In this document: in pieces, positions 18,444 through 26,955 of the stretch
Layout of the letters: each line of letters starts with the position of its first letter
How positions within the stretch are numbered: the stretch's first letter is position 1
NCBI RefSeq assembly: GCF_009557615.1
Contig: NZ_CP045652.1
Span: 3,596,001 to 3,660,000 of the forward strand
DNA length: 64,000 nucleotides
Origin: Sphingobacteruim zhuxiongii
GTDB taxonomy: Bacteria > Bacteroidota > Bacteroidia > Sphingobacteriales > Sphingobacteriaceae
Reading direction: 5' to 3'
Notes under the pieces: model-generated
Seen by the model: only the letters and a program-made list of their open reading frames with translations
The model's database searches: none
What the model was told of the DNA's origin: nothing
Translations under genes and position numbers: made by a program

Positions 18444-18697
18444 TATTTAGCCCTTTCTAAAATTTCAACTAATCTCCAGTTTTTTGTCTTACTCAGCGGA
18501 CGAGTTTCCATGATTAATACCGTATCGCCGATACCGCAGGTATTTTCTTCGTCATGAGCTTTGAATTTAGTAGTTTTTTTAACGAACTTACCGTAAATAG
18601 GGTGTTTCACTTTACGCTCAACAGCTACTGTAATCGATTTGTCCATTTTATTGCTAACTACTAAGCCGATTCTTGTTTTTCTTAAATTTCTTTCCAT
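18443..18697 (-). CDS. rpsQ: 30S ribosomal protein S17
   Basis: The 84-residue OB-fold protein contains [60 protein letters not shown] and [11 protein letters not shown], all standard for S17. It lies 13 bp after rpmC. Confidence 0.97.
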   Translation of the reverse strand: MERNLRKTRIGLVVSNKMDKSITVAVERKVKHPIYGKFVKKTTKFKAHDEENTCGIGDTVLIMETRPLSKTKNWRLVEILERAK

Positions 18698-18710
18698 TTC
18701 GACTTAATTT

Positions 18711-18929
18711 TTATGCCTCAGAGGCTGTTTCAGATTTTGCTGCATTCTTACGCTTTGAAACCTCTGTAGAGATACGAGCGATAGTTCTGCGAGCTGCTTT
18801 GATCACGTTAGGGTTCTCAATAGCAGAAACAGCGTGTGCAAATTTCAATTTGTTAAAGGCAGCTTTCTCTTCTGCAAGGCGAGCTGTTAAATCCTCTGTT
18901 GATAATTCTACGATTTCTGAATTTTTCAT
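18711..18929 (-). CDS. rpmC: 50S ribosomal protein L29
   Basis: The 72-residue protein is two helices: EIVELSTEDLTARLAEEKAA with FNKLKFAHAVSAIENPNVIK, then ARRTIARISTEVSKRK. L29 lies beside the exit tunnel and docks trigger factor and SRP. A 93-bp gap with a hairpin separates it from rplP. Confidence 0.95.
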   Translation of the reverse strand: MKNSEIVELSTEDLTARLAEEKAAFNKLKFAHAVSAIENPNVIKAARRTIARISTEVSKRKNAAKSETASEA

Positions 18930-18971
18930 TTTTTTCCAGTGTTGGGTCGGGTTATCTAGCGTTTTAATATT

Positions 18972-18996
18972 GCCTTACGGGTAACGGCCGTAAGGC
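18972..18996 (-). other. Intercistronic hairpin rplP/rpmC
   Basis: GCCTTACGG (18972-18980) pairs with CCGTAAGGC (18988-18996) around a 7-base loop. No U-run follows on the minus strand. It is one of several hairpins placed in the longer gaps of this operon. Confidence 0.65.
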
Positions 18997-19022
18997 TAAA
19001 TTCTAGACATTACCGACGATTA

Positions 19023-19445
19023 TTATGCTTCAACGTAATCTCTACGTATCACAAACTTAGTTTGAACCGGTAATTTTTGAGCAGCTAAACGTAATGCTTC
19101 TTTAGCAACTTCTAAAGGCACACCTTCTGCTTCAAATAACATACGGCCTGGGCGTACTACTGCTACCCAGTATTCTGGAGCACCTTTACCCTTACCCATA
19201 CGTACCTCTGCAGGCTTCTTAGTAACAGGTTTGTCAGGGAAGATACGGATCCACACTTGACCCTCACGTTTCATGAAACGTGTAACGGCGATACGTGCAG
19301 CCTCAATTTGACGGCTAGTGATCCATGCTGACTCCAGTGATTTGATACCGAAAGAACCGAAAGATAACTCCGCACCACGGCTTGCATTACCCTTCATGCG
19401 GCCCTTCTGCATCTTTCTGAACTTCGTTCTTTTTGGCTGTAACAT
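19023..19445 (-). CDS. rplP: 50S ribosomal protein L16
   Basis: The 140-residue protein starts [20 protein letters not shown] and carries [40 protein letters not shown] and [10 protein letters not shown]. It organises the A site and peptidyl-transferase surroundings. Gap to rpsC is 53 bp. Confidence 0.98.
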   Translation of the reverse strand: MLQPKRTKFRKMQKGRMKGNASRGAELSFGSFGIKSLESAWITSRQIEAARIAVTRFMKREGQVWIRIFPDKPVTKKPAEVRMGKGKGAPEYWVAVVRPGRMLFEAEGVPLEVAKEALRLAAQKLPVQTKFVIRRDYVEA

Positions 19446-19498
19446 GTTCGTATTTTGTTAAAATCTGTTTAACAGATAGTTTCTTAAATCTTAATTAA

Positions 19499-20287
19499 TT
19501 AATCTCTTTTTCCACCACGGTTGTTATCACGACGACCACCACCACCGCGATTGTTATCACGACGGCCTCCACCACGGTTGTCACGACGGTCTGAACCACC
19601 TTCGTTTCCACCACGTGATTTCACGCCTGAAGCTTGACCAATGTTTGGAGACAAGTCACGTTTACCGTAAACTTCTCCCTTACAGATCCAAACTTTTACT
19701 CCGATTTTACCGTAAGTAGTTAATGCTTCTGCTAAAGCATAGTCGATATCTGCACGTAATGTGTGTAAAGGAGTTCTTCCTTCTTTGTATTGTTCAGTAC
19801 GTGCCATCTCAGCACCACCTAAACGACCTGAACACATTACTTTGATACCTTCTGCACCCATACGCATCGTAGAAGCGATAGAAGTTTTCATTGCACGACG
19901 GAAAGAGATACGAGCCTCTAATTGTTTTGCAATACCTTCCGCTACTAACTTCGCATCTAGCTCTGGACGTTTGATTTCAAAAATGTTGATTTGAACATCT
20001 TTCTTAGTCAATTTCTTTAACTCTTCTTTGATCTTATCAACTTCTTGTCCGCCTTTACCGATAACGATTCCTGGACGCGCTGTGTGGATTGTAACAGTTA
20101 TACGTTTTAAAGTTCTTTCAATAACAACTTTTGCAACGCCGCCTTTAGCGATACGTACTGAAAGATACTTTCTGATTTTTTCGTCCTCAACTAACTTATC
20201 AGAATAGTTGTTGCCTCCGAACCAATTAGAATCCCATCCTTTGATGATTCCTAATCTGCTACCTATTGGATTTGCTTTTTGTCCCAT
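19499..20287 (-). CDS. rpsC: 30S ribosomal protein S3 with Arg/Gly-rich C-terminal tail
   Basis: Residues 1-~225 are a normal S3: [20 protein letters not shown], a KH domain with [20 protein letters not shown], and [21 protein letters not shown]3 lines the mRNA entry channel. The total is 262 residues, about 30 longer than common forms, because the end consists of repeats of the type RRDNNRGGG, an RGG-like basic, disordered tail. It lies 11 bp after rplV. The tail's position at the mRNA entrance would suit an RNA contact, which is inference. Confidence 0.97.
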   Translation of the reverse strand: MGQKANPIGSRLGIIKGWDSNWFGGNNYSDKLVEDEKIRKYLSVRIAKGGVAKVVIERTLKRITVTIHTARPGIVIGKGGQEVDKIKEELKKLTKKDVQINIFEIKRPELDAKLVAEGIAKQLEARISFRRAMKTSIASTMRMGAEGIKVMCSGRLGGAEMARTEQYKEGRTPLHTLRADIDYALAEALTTYGKIGVKVWICKGEVYGKRDLSPNIGQASGVKSRGGNEGGSDRRDNRGGGRRDNNRGGGGRRDNNRGGKRD

Positions 20288-20298
20288 TCTTAGTAATA

Positions 20299-20730
20299 TT
20301 AGTTATTTACGTTGTTTACACTGTCAACTATCAAAGTAACATGGTTTGAACGCTTGCGAATTCTGTAACCACGACCTTGAGGAGCTGGACGTAATCTTTT
20401 CAATTGACGACCACCACCTACAGATACTTCTTTTACGAATAAACCACCATCTTCTACTGAAGCGCCTTCATTCTTAGCTTCCCAGTTTTTGATTGCTGAT
20501 AATAATAATTTCTCAACACGGATAGCAGCTTCTTTACCTGTATGTTTTAGAATGTATAAAGCATTCTCAACCTTTTGACCACGGATAAGATCCACTACTA
20601 AACGCATTTTGCGCGGAGATGTAGGGCAATTCAATAATTTGGCAGTAGAAGCTCCTCCTACCTGAGCTTTTAACTGCTCTTTGCGCTGCTTAATTAAAAC
20701 AGATTTTTTAAGTTTCTTTGTTGCTTCCAT
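20299..20730 (-). CDS. rplV: 50S ribosomal protein L22
   Basis: The 143-residue protein has [40 protein letters not shown] and the long beta-hairpin region ending [20 protein letters not shown]. That hairpin lines the exit tunnel. The N-terminus has about 25 extra basic residues. It lies 6 bp after rpsS. Confidence 0.97.
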   Translation of the reverse strand: MEATKKLKKSVLIKQRKEQLKAQVGGASTAKLLNCPTSPRKMRLVVDLIRGQKVENALYILKHTGKEAAIRVEKLLLSAIKNWEAKNEGASVEDGGLFVKEVSVGGGRQLKRLRPAPQGRGYRIRKRSNHVTLIVDSVNNVNN

Positions 20731-20736
20731 TACCTA

Positions 20737-21003
20737 TTATTTTTTCTTTTCTGCGTGGCCTCTGAAAGTACGCGTAGGCGCAAATTCACCAAGCTTGTGA
20801 CCAACCATATTCTCCGTTACATAAACTGGAATAAATTTATTCCCGTTGTGCACTGCGAAGGTATGGCCAACAAAATCAGGTGAAATCATTGATCTACGAG
20901 ACCAAGTCTTAATTACTGACTTCTTGTTTGTTTCATTCATAGAAAGAACTTTTCTCTCTAAGTTGTGATCGATATAAGGACCTTTTTTAATTGAACGAGC
21001 CAT
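20737..21003 (-). CDS. rpsS: 30S ribosomal protein S19
   Basis: The 88-residue protein begins [20 protein letters not shown] and has [40 protein letters not shown] and [12 protein letters not shown]. It lies in the 30S head with S13. Its start shares one base with the rplB stop. Confidence 0.98.
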   Translation of the reverse strand: MARSIKKGPYIDHNLERKVLSMNETNKKSVIKTWSRRSMISPDFVGHTFAVHNGNKFIPVYVTENMVGHKLGEFAPTRTFRGHAEKKK

Positions 21004-21830
21004 TATTTTTTCCTTCTCTCAATGATGTAACGATTCGATGTTTTCTTCTTGTAGCGAGTTTTGTAGCCTTTAGCTAAAACTCCTGTGCGTGAACGAGGGT
21101 GACCTCCTGATGAACGACCTTCACCACCTCCCATAGGGTGATCAACCGGGTTCATAGCAACACCACGTACGCGAGGACGACGACCTAACCAACGTTTACG
21201 ACCCGCTTTACCTAACACTTGGTTAGATTTTTCAGCATTTGATACTGAACCGATCGTTGCAACACAGGTTAATAAGATCATACGAGTCTCTCCTGATGGC
21301 AATTTGATAATTGCATACTTTCCATCACGTGCTGATAATTGCGCGTAAGTTCCAGCAGAACGTGCGATTGAACCACCTTGACCTGGATTCAACTCGATGT
21401 TGTGAATGATAGAACCTAATGGAATGTTTGCAAGTGGCATTGTATTACCAACTTCTGGGGCTACTGATTCGCCTGCAATCACTGTTTGACCAACTGTTAA
21501 TCCAGCTGGAGCAATGATATAACGTTTCTCACCATCCGCGTAGTGCAATAATGCAATACGTGCTGTACGATTTGGATCGTACTCGATAGTAGCTACTGTT
21601 GCAGGGATATCTTTTTTATCGCGTTTGAAATCTATTAATCGGTATACTTTTTTATGTCCCCCACCGATGTAACGCATAGTCATTTTACCGGAGTTATTAC
21701 GACCACCTGATTTGTTTACTTTAGTGACTACTAATGATTTCTCAGGAACGTTTGTTGTAACGTCTGAATAATCAGCACCAACTCTAAAGCGTGTACCAGG
21801 GGTTACCGGTTTGAATCTTTTAACTGCCAT
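21003..21830 (-). CDS. rplB: 50S ribosomal protein L2
   Basis: The 275-residue protein has [40 protein letters not shown] and the conserved C-terminal [20 protein letters not shown], which contains the histidine important for peptidyl-transferase assembly. It lies 6 bp after rplW. Confidence 0.98.
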   Translation of the reverse strand: MAVKRFKPVTPGTRFRVGADYSDVTTNVPEKSLVVTKVNKSGGRNNSGKMTMRYIGGGHKKVYRLIDFKRDKKDIPATVATIEYDPNRTARIALLHYADGEKRYIIAPAGLTVGQTVIAGESVAPEVGNTMPLANIPLGSIIHNIELNPGQGGSIARSAGTYAQLSARDGKYAIIKLPSGETRMILLTCVATIGSVSNAEKSNQVLGKAGRKRWLGRRPRVRGVAMNPVDHPMGGGEGRSSGGHPRSRTGVLAKGYKTRYKKKTSNRYIIERRKK

Positions 21831-21836
21831 TTCTTA

Positions 21837-22127
21837 TTATAGTGTACTGTAAAAGTCAATAGTTTCACCATCCTTAACTGTGATGATGGCTTTTTTATAC
21901 TTAGGGCTTCTTCCAGAAACGAAACCAGCTTTTGTGTAACGGCTTTTTGCTTTACCCGCAACAACTGCAGTGTTTACTGCTACTACTGATACGCCAAACA
22001 TTTGCTCTACAGCTTGTTTGATCTGGATTTTGTTTGCTCTGTGATCTACTTTGAAAGCATAACGGTTTAATTTCTCCGTTAATAATGAAGCTTTCTCAGT
22101 TAAGATAGGTTTTTTAATAATTTCCAT
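21837..22127 (-). CDS. rplW: 50S ribosomal protein L23
   Basis: The 96-residue protein starts MEIIKKPILTEKASLLTEKL and has YAFKVDHRANKIQIKQAVEQ and MFGVSVVAVNTAV. L23 is the chaperone and SRP docking site at the exit tunnel. One base separates it from rplD. Confidence 0.97.
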   Translation of the reverse strand: MEIIKKPILTEKASLLTEKLNRYAFKVDHRANKIQIKQAVEQMFGVSVVAVNTAVVAGKAKSRYTKAGFVSGRSPKYKKAIITVKDGETIDFYSTL

Positions 22128-22128
22128 A

Positions 22129-22758
22129 TTACTTAGCTAATGCTTCCTCCAAAGTTTTTACAGAATCTGCAGTTAACAATAATTTTGTAGCATTCAATAC
22201 ATCATATGTATTCAATTCTGATGCTACAATAACTTTTGCTTTCTTCAAGTTTCTGCTTGATAAATAAACATTGTTATTGTATGCTGATAATACTAATAAA
22301 GTTTTTTCATCAGCAACATTCAAAGCGTTGATTAAAGACACATAGTTCTTTGTTTTGATTGAATCGAAGTTAACTTCGTCCAATACAACAACATTGTTCT
22401 CTTGTGCTTTGTAGCTTAACGCCGATTTACGAGCTAATTGCTTTAATTTTTTGTTCAATTTAAAGCTATAGTCTCTTGGTTGAGGACCGAATACACGACC
22501 ACCACCATTAAACAATGGAGATTTGATAGAACCCGCACGAGCACCACCTGTACCTTTTTGTTTGTGTAATTTACGAGTAGAACCCGCGATTTCATTACGT
22601 TGTTTAGATTTGTGTGTTCCTTGGCGTTGGTTCGCTAAGTATTGTTTCACATCTAAATAGATCGCATGGTCGTTTGGCTCTAAACCGAATACTGACTCAG
22701 GAAGTTGCACCTTGGCACCTGTTTCTTTACCTGATAAATTTAATACTTTAACTTCCAT
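22129..22758 (-). CDS. rplD: 50S ribosomal protein L4
   Basis: The 209-residue protein has [40 protein letters not shown] and [20 protein letters not shown], the extended loop that reaches the tunnel. L4 is the autogenous regulator of the S10 operon in other bacteria. Here any such control would have to act on the short leader upstream of rplC. It lies 5 bp after rplC. Confidence 0.97.
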   Translation of the reverse strand: MEVKVLNLSGKETGAKVQLPESVFGLEPNDHAIYLDVKQYLANQRQGTHKSKQRNEIAGSTRKLHKQKGTGGARAGSIKSPLFNGGGRVFGPQPRDYSFKLNKKLKQLARKSALSYKAQENNVVVLDEVNFDSIKTKNYVSLINALNVADEKTLLVLSAYNNNVYLSSRNLKKAKVIVASELNTYDVLNATKLLLTADSVKTLEEALAK

Positions 22759-22763
22759 CTCTA

Positions 22764-23381
22764 CTATTTGTCTACGATTACAAATGAACCTTTAGCTCCT
22801 GGAATGGAACCACTAACAACGATTAGGTTTTGCTCAGGGTAAACTTTCAATACTTGTAAGTTTTGAACTTTTACTCGCTCACCACCTGTACGACCTGCCA
22901 TGCGCATTCCTTTGAATACACGTGAAGGCCATGATGAAGCTCCTAATGAACCTGGCGCACGTAGTCTGTTGTGCTGACCGTGAGTCGCACCACCTACACC
23001 ACCAAATCCGTGACGCTTCATTACACCTTGGAAACCTTTACCTTTAGAAGTACCAACTACATCAACGTACTCGCCTTCTTCAAATAATGTAACATCCACG
23101 ATGTCACCTAGTTGTTTCTCATCCTCGAAAGTTTTGAACTCAACTAGTTTACGCTTAGGACTAACTCCTGCTTTTGCAAAGTGTCCTTTTAGAGGAGCCG
23201 ATGTGTTCTTTTCCTTAGCTTCATCAAAACCAAGTTGAACTGCTGAATAGCCATCTTTCTCTACCGTACGTATCTGCGTAACCACGCACGGCCCAGCCTC
23301 GATTACTGTACAAGGGATGTTCTTCCCTTCAGTGTTGAACAGGCTGGTCATTCCTACTTTTTTACCAATAATTCCTGACAT
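22764..23381 (-). CDS. rplC: 50S ribosomal protein L3
   Basis: The 205-residue protein starts [20 protein letters not shown] and contains [40 protein letters not shown] and [20 protein letters not shown]. It is the first gene of the 29-gene cluster here. The usual preceding gene rpsJ is absent: upstream lie a promoter and then an unrelated glycosidase gene. ATG at 23381. Confidence 0.98.
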   Translation of the reverse strand: MSGIIGKKVGMTSLFNTEGKNIPCTVIEAGPCVVTQIRTVEKDGYSAVQLGFDEAKEKNTSAPLKGHFAKAGVSPKRKLVEFKTFEDEKQLGDIVDVTLFEEGEYVDVVGTSKGKGFQGVMKRHGFGGVGGATHGQHNRLRAPGSLGASSWPSRVFKGMRMAGRTGGERVKVQNLQVLKVYPEQNLIVVSGSIPGAKGSFVIVDK

Positions 23382-23457
23382 GTTATAAATTAATTAATTA
23401 ATCGTCCATCGAAGCAGTAGGGCTTCGCTCAAGACACAATACCCCCTAAAGGGATTG

Positions 23458-23487
23458 CAAAATTACAAACTATTTTATAACTATCAA
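23458..23487 (-). promoter_or_regulatory. Promoter of the rplC-rplQ ribosomal operon
   Basis: On the minus strand TTG (23487-23485), a 19-base spacer and TAATTTTG (23465-23458) match the Bacteroidota primary-sigma consensus TTG-N19/20-TAnnTTTG. Transcription should start near 23451, giving a leader of about 70 bases before rplC. The leader contains a CCCTTTAGGG palindrome (23444-23453) at its very start and a CGAAG/CTTCG repeat. Confidence 0.75.
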
Positions 23488-23549
23488 ATAATAAGTGAAT
23501 TATTTTTTTTAAATTTATGGAATGACCAACTTATACATTTACAGAAAGT

Positions 23550-24791
23550 TTATTCTTTGATTAAAGGTTCGCCAGCAAGTAAGCGTTGGTATCTTACTAA
23601 TGCTTCCACATAATAGTAGTCAGCATAGGTTAACGGAACGTCAATTTCGGAGTTCAATGACAATGCGCCAACACTATGTTTTAATAGAAATCCGCCATTG
23701 TCACCATTCTTTGCAAAATAGATGTCTGAGGACAAGTTCTTGATCATCGTTTCCGCCTTTTTGAAATAATTCTTTGATTCTTTACCCTTTGTGTATTCCG
23801 ATAACTCCAAAAGTGAAGAAGCAAACAATGCCCCAGCAGACACATCGCGTAGCGCTCTCTGACTGTACATCTTGCTATCTGAAGGAATTTTATCATAATC
23901 AAAGTCCCAAACTGGAATTAAATCAGCTGGTAAATTCTTGTGATTTAAGATATACTTCGCAATATTTCTAGCTTGATTTAAATAGGCTTTGTCTTTCGTT
24001 TCTCTATACATCATCGTGTAGCCATATAAAGCCCAGGCTTGTCCCCTTGCCCATGCAGATTCATCCGCCGCTCCTTGATGCGTCTTTTTGGCAATGACAG
24101 CACCAGTTTCTGGATCATAATCGATTACGTGGAAAGAACTATAGTCTTTACGGAAATGATTCTTAATGGTTGTGTTAGCATGTGTTTTTGCAACATCTGC
24201 ATACTTTTTATTCCCTGTCATTTTCGCTACCTGCATTAAGAACTCTAAATTCATCATATTATCTATGATTACCGGGAACTTCCATTTGCCATGATCCCAA
24301 GAACGAATAGCATGGGTCTTAGGGCTATAACGCGAAGTTAATGATTCTGCACCCGTAGCTAAGATAGGCTTAAACTGCGTGCTGTCGCCTGTCAATCGCA
24401 ATGCGTTTCCAAAACTACAAAACAACATAAATCCTAAATCATGAGTTCCTTTGTTATATTGCTCTTTTTCCAAATGTTTCAATTTTTGAAGTGCTAGCCC
24501 CTGTAATTCTTGATCACCAGTACCCTCAGATAATAACAACAAGGTTCCAGGATAGAAGCCCGAACACCACCATCTTGACCCCGAGAAGACATGAGCGCCC
24601 TTTTCAAAAGTTTTGGGAAACTGATCATCAGGCGTCGAAGCAGCCAATACTTTAATTTGTTTTGCCGAAGCTGCAAGTTGCCCATCGATAAAGCTTTTGT
24701 CTAAAGCTAAATCATGTTTTGTCTGTCCGATCGCCGCGCTTGCACTCAGCATAAATAATACCGAAGAGAATAATAAGGTTTTTCTGTTCAT
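23550..24791 (-). CDS. Secreted unsaturated glucuronyl hydrolase, GH88 family
   Basis: The 413-residue protein starts with a signal peptide (MNRKTLLFSSVLFML then a cut near AIGQ). GH88 enzymes split the 4,5-unsaturated uronic acid from oligosaccharides made by polysaccharide lyases, through hydration of the double bond. The two key acids align as Asp118 in THDLGFMLF and Asp177 in IIDNMMNLEF, followed by RGQAWALYGY. I chose the ATG at 24791 because the open frame upstream adds 40 residues before the signal peptide. The gene stands alone, without SusC/SusD or a lyase nearby, between the ribosomal promoter and a CoA-binding protein gene. A LacI-type palindrome lies about 104 bp upstream. Confidence 0.88.
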   Translation of the reverse strand: MNRKTLLFSSVLFMLSASAAIGQTKHDLALDKSFIDGQLAASAKQIKVLAASTPDDQFPKTFEKGAHVFSGSRWWCSGFYPGTLLLLSEGTGDQELQGLALQKLKHLEKEQYNKGTHDLGFMLFCSFGNALRLTGDSTQFKPILATGAESLTSRYSPKTHAIRSWDHGKWKFPVIIDNMMNLEFLMQVAKMTGNKKYADVAKTHANTTIKNHFRKDYSSFHVIDYDPETGAVIAKKTHQGAADESAWARGQAWALYGYTMMYRETKDKAYLNQARNIAKYILNHKNLPADLIPVWDFDYDKIPSDSKMYSQRALRDVSAGALFASSLLELSEYTKGKESKNYFKKAETMIKNLSSDIYFAKNGDNGGFLLKHSVGALSLNSEIDVPLTYADYYYVEALVRYQRLLAGEPLIKE

Positions 24792-24894
24792 AGATGTATA
24801 ATTAGCAATTATTATAAGGTTTTTTACAAATGGTTTTCGCATTGTACGAATTTTGAAAATAAGTATAGTTTTCCAACATAAACTATTAAAAAAC

Positions 24895-24908
24895 CGAAAT
24901 CGATTTCG
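24895..24908. promoter_or_regulatory. LacI-type operator-like palindrome upstream of the GH88 gene
   Basis: CGAAATCGATTTCG is a perfect 14-bp even palindrome with the central CG typical of LacI/GalR operators. It sits between the GH88 start and the terminator of the upstream gene. No LacI-type regulator is encoded in this window. Confidence 0.4.
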
Positions 24909-24934
24909 CAAGACAGCAAGAAACGCCTAAAACA

Positions 24935-24966
24935 AAAAGAGGCTATCTGTTTAGATAGCCTCTTTT
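24935..24966 (-). terminator. Intrinsic terminator after the CoA-binding protein gene
   Basis: A perfect 14-bp stem (24935-24948 with 24953-24966, beginning AAAAGAGGCTATCT) with loop GTTT lies 17 bases after the stop at 24984. T-runs are built into the stem end on the minus strand. Confidence 0.88.
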
Positions 24967-24983
24967 AAATCTCTTCAATACGC

Positions 24984-25343
24984 TTAATATTGACCGGTAT
25001 TCAACATCACTAAAGTACAAGCTTCTACAACCTCGATACCTTGTGCTCTTGCTTTCTCGGCTAAATCCGCATTTTCAGCACCCGGATTAAAAATAATACG
25101 TTTTGGATTCGTCTTTAAAATATAATCGTAATAAGGCGCTTGATTCTGCGGCCCTACATACAAAGTAATCGTATCGATATCCTGATGAATATTTTCCGCA
25201 GGCTCAATCTCTGCTCCAGCAACAGTACCAACCTTTCTGCCCACATTCACGATAGGATACCCTTTCCTTGCCAACTTATTTGCCACTAAATAGGAGTATC
25301 TCGCAGGATTTGTACTCGCTCCTAATATCAAGGTTTTTTTCAT
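24984..25343 (-). CDS. CoA-binding domain protein (YccU-like)
   Basis: The 119-residue protein is a single Rossmann-like CoA-binding domain: KKTLILGASTNPARYSYLVA at the N-terminus, YPIVNVGRKVG and a late RIIFNPGAENADLAEKARAQ. It is cytosolic, of small family size (120-140 residues), with no known enzymatic partner in this cluster. It follows the beta-lactamase-fold lipoprotein gene after 15 bp, so the two are probably cotranscribed. Function remains general: it binds CoA or a related nucleotide. Confidence 0.85.
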   Translation of the reverse strand: MKKTLILGASTNPARYSYLVANKLARKGYPIVNVGRKVGTVAGAEIEPAENIHQDIDTITLYVGPQNQAPYYDYILKTNPKRIIFNPGAENADLAEKARAQGIEVVEACTLVMLNTGQY

Positions 25344-25358
25344 ATGTTACTGAGTTTA

Positions 25359-26552
25359 TTAATGAACAAATTCACCACTTGCATTGTATGCATTTTGTCT
25401 CAAAATAGGAATTTCTAAGATCTTATACAAATTATCTAGATTATTCAAACTGCCGTTCGCCATATTCGTGAGCAACACGATTGTCACGTCATTCTTCAAG
25501 TCCCGAACAAACAAACTTTTAAATCCATGCCACCATCCTGTATGGTATACGATTGGATTACCCGGCGGATTAAAAGTTCGCCAGCCATAACCATAACTAA
25601 ACAAACTACGCTTTGCATCGCTCCGTGGAATAAATGAAGAGTCTTGCATTGCCTTACCTAAGACACGCCCGTCGCGTAGTGCCAAATCAAGCTGATAGAG
25701 GTCACGTACCGTACTATATATACCTTTATCACCCACAGGCCCATCTAAATAATTCTGTACAACAGAGCGTCTCCAAACCTTATCATGTCCAACTACATTC
25801 GTAGGAATTTTATCATAAACAGCTTTTGAATAGACATTTGTGTTTTTCATCCCCGCAGGATCAAAGACATTTTCTTTCATGAAGACTGCGAAATCCTTTC
25901 CACTCACCTTTTCAATAATCGAACCCAATACCATGAAATTAGAGTTGTTGTAATGAAATCTACCATCAGGCGCGCCATAACGACCAGGGTGATGCTGAAT
26001 TAGTAAATTCATTGCATCTTGATTCGTCATGCCTTTCTTTTTATCTGGCCAAACGGTTTCGGCAAAATAAACATAGTTCGGAAGTCCGGAACGATGGGAA
26101 AGCAATTGTTGAATCGTAATACCTTTATAGGGAAAATTAGGATAATACTGCTCTACTGAATCTGTAAGTTTTAACTTACCTTGTTCTGCAAGAATCAACA
26201 CCCCTATTGCTGTCATTGGCTTCGAAACGGAAGCTAATTCAAATTGCGAATTGATCTTCAAGCTATCTTTCAGCAGATAATCTGCCCAACCAAAGGAATT
26301 CTGATAAAGAATCTTCCCCTTTTTAGCCACTAACACATTCCCGTTGAAACCAGACCTTTTATGCAAATTCTGCATGAATGAATCAATTTGTGGATCTGCT
26401 TCCGCAGGATTATAAATTAAACTTACACTGTCTTTTTTTTCTTGCTTTTCGCGTTCCTGCGCTTGCTTTGCTTCGGGTGAACCTCCACAAGAACTTAATG
26501 CAATTACTGCAACCCCAAGGGCTATACCAAACTTTTTAAAAATCACGCTCAA
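25359..26552 (-). CDS. Serine hydrolase lipoprotein, class-C beta-lactamase/PBP4-like fold
   Basis: The 397-residue protein has a lipoprotein signal ending ALSSC (Cys22), so it is probably anchored in an envelope membrane. The beta-lactamase-family active site is complete: Ser108-Val-Ser-Lys111, a Tyr-Asn-Asn motif in FHYNNSNFMVLG, and HTGWWHGF in place of the KTG motif. Such proteins are often esterases or D-amino-acid peptidases rather than true beta-lactamases. The start is uncertain: a TTG at 26552 or a GTG at 26546 both keep the signal peptide, and no ATG is available. It is the first gene of a two-gene unit with the CoA-binding protein. Confidence 0.85.
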   Translation of the reverse strand: MSVIFKKFGIALGVAVIALSSCGGSPEAKQAQEREKQEKKDSVSLIYNPAEADPQIDSFMQNLHKRSGFNGNVLVAKKGKILYQNSFGWADYLLKDSLKINSQFELASVSKPMTAIGVLILAEQGKLKLTDSVEQYYPNFPYKGITIQQLLSHRSGLPNYVYFAETVWPDKKKGMTNQDAMNLLIQHHPGRYGAPDGRFHYNNSNFMVLGSIIEKVSGKDFAVFMKENVFDPAGMKNTNVYSKAVYDKIPTNVVGHDKVWRRSVVQNYLDGPVGDKGIYSTVRDLYQLDLALRDGRVLGKAMQDSSFIPRSDAKRSLFSYGYGWRTFNPPGNPIVYHTGWWHGFKSLFVRDLKNDVTIVLLTNMANGSLNNLDNLYKILEIPILRQNAYNASGEFVH

Positions 26553-26882
26553 TCCGTTCTAAGTCTATTCTGTTGATTTAATTGTTAATGCTAGACAAAA
26601 TAGTTTTTTTTGAGTGAAAAAACAAAATCCGATGGACTAGAAATTAGACTTTAACATGAACACATTACTCCAAACATTATAATCATCATATTACATGATA
26701 AGCTAACACTAGAAAATACTAAAAATACAATATCCAAATACCATTTTAGCTACGATAACCCTAAATTGAAATAACGTACAGAAAGGGAATAAAATAATCT
26801 TAGCACTTGACTCTTTAGACTCATCGAGATAGCATTTACACAAGTTCAACTTACCACAATCTCAAATACACGATCAAAAAAA
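26553..26882. other. Intergenic DNA between the serine hydrolase gene and the first IS
   Basis: AT-rich, no open frame worth reporting. It must contain the promoter of the leftward serine-hydrolase gene; CTATTTTGTC (minus, near 26605) is the nearest approach to a -7 box but is one base short of TAnnTTTG. Its right end, ATCAAAAAAA, is complementary to the DNA on the other side of the insertion sequence. Confidence 0.5.
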
Positions 26883-26908
26883 GAAGGTGTCTAAAAAGGC
26901 ACCTTCTT
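26876..26908 (-). terminator. Terminator at the left end of the first IS
   Basis: AAGAAGGTG (26881-26889) pairs with CACCTTCTT (26900-26908), and on the minus strand a T7 run follows. It lies 47 bases past the transposase stop. The stem overlaps the IS inverted repeat, and the U-run lies in the flanking DNA. Confidence 0.8.
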
Positions 26909-26955
26909 CTGTTTTATAGCTTTTGCGATTCCATTACTGTTTTCATTTTTGAGTT

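Noticed and set aside
19501..19600. CRISPR-like or tandem DNA repeat near the end of rpsC
   Set aside because: The repeats encode the Arg/Gly-rich tail of S3 in frame; there are no spacers.
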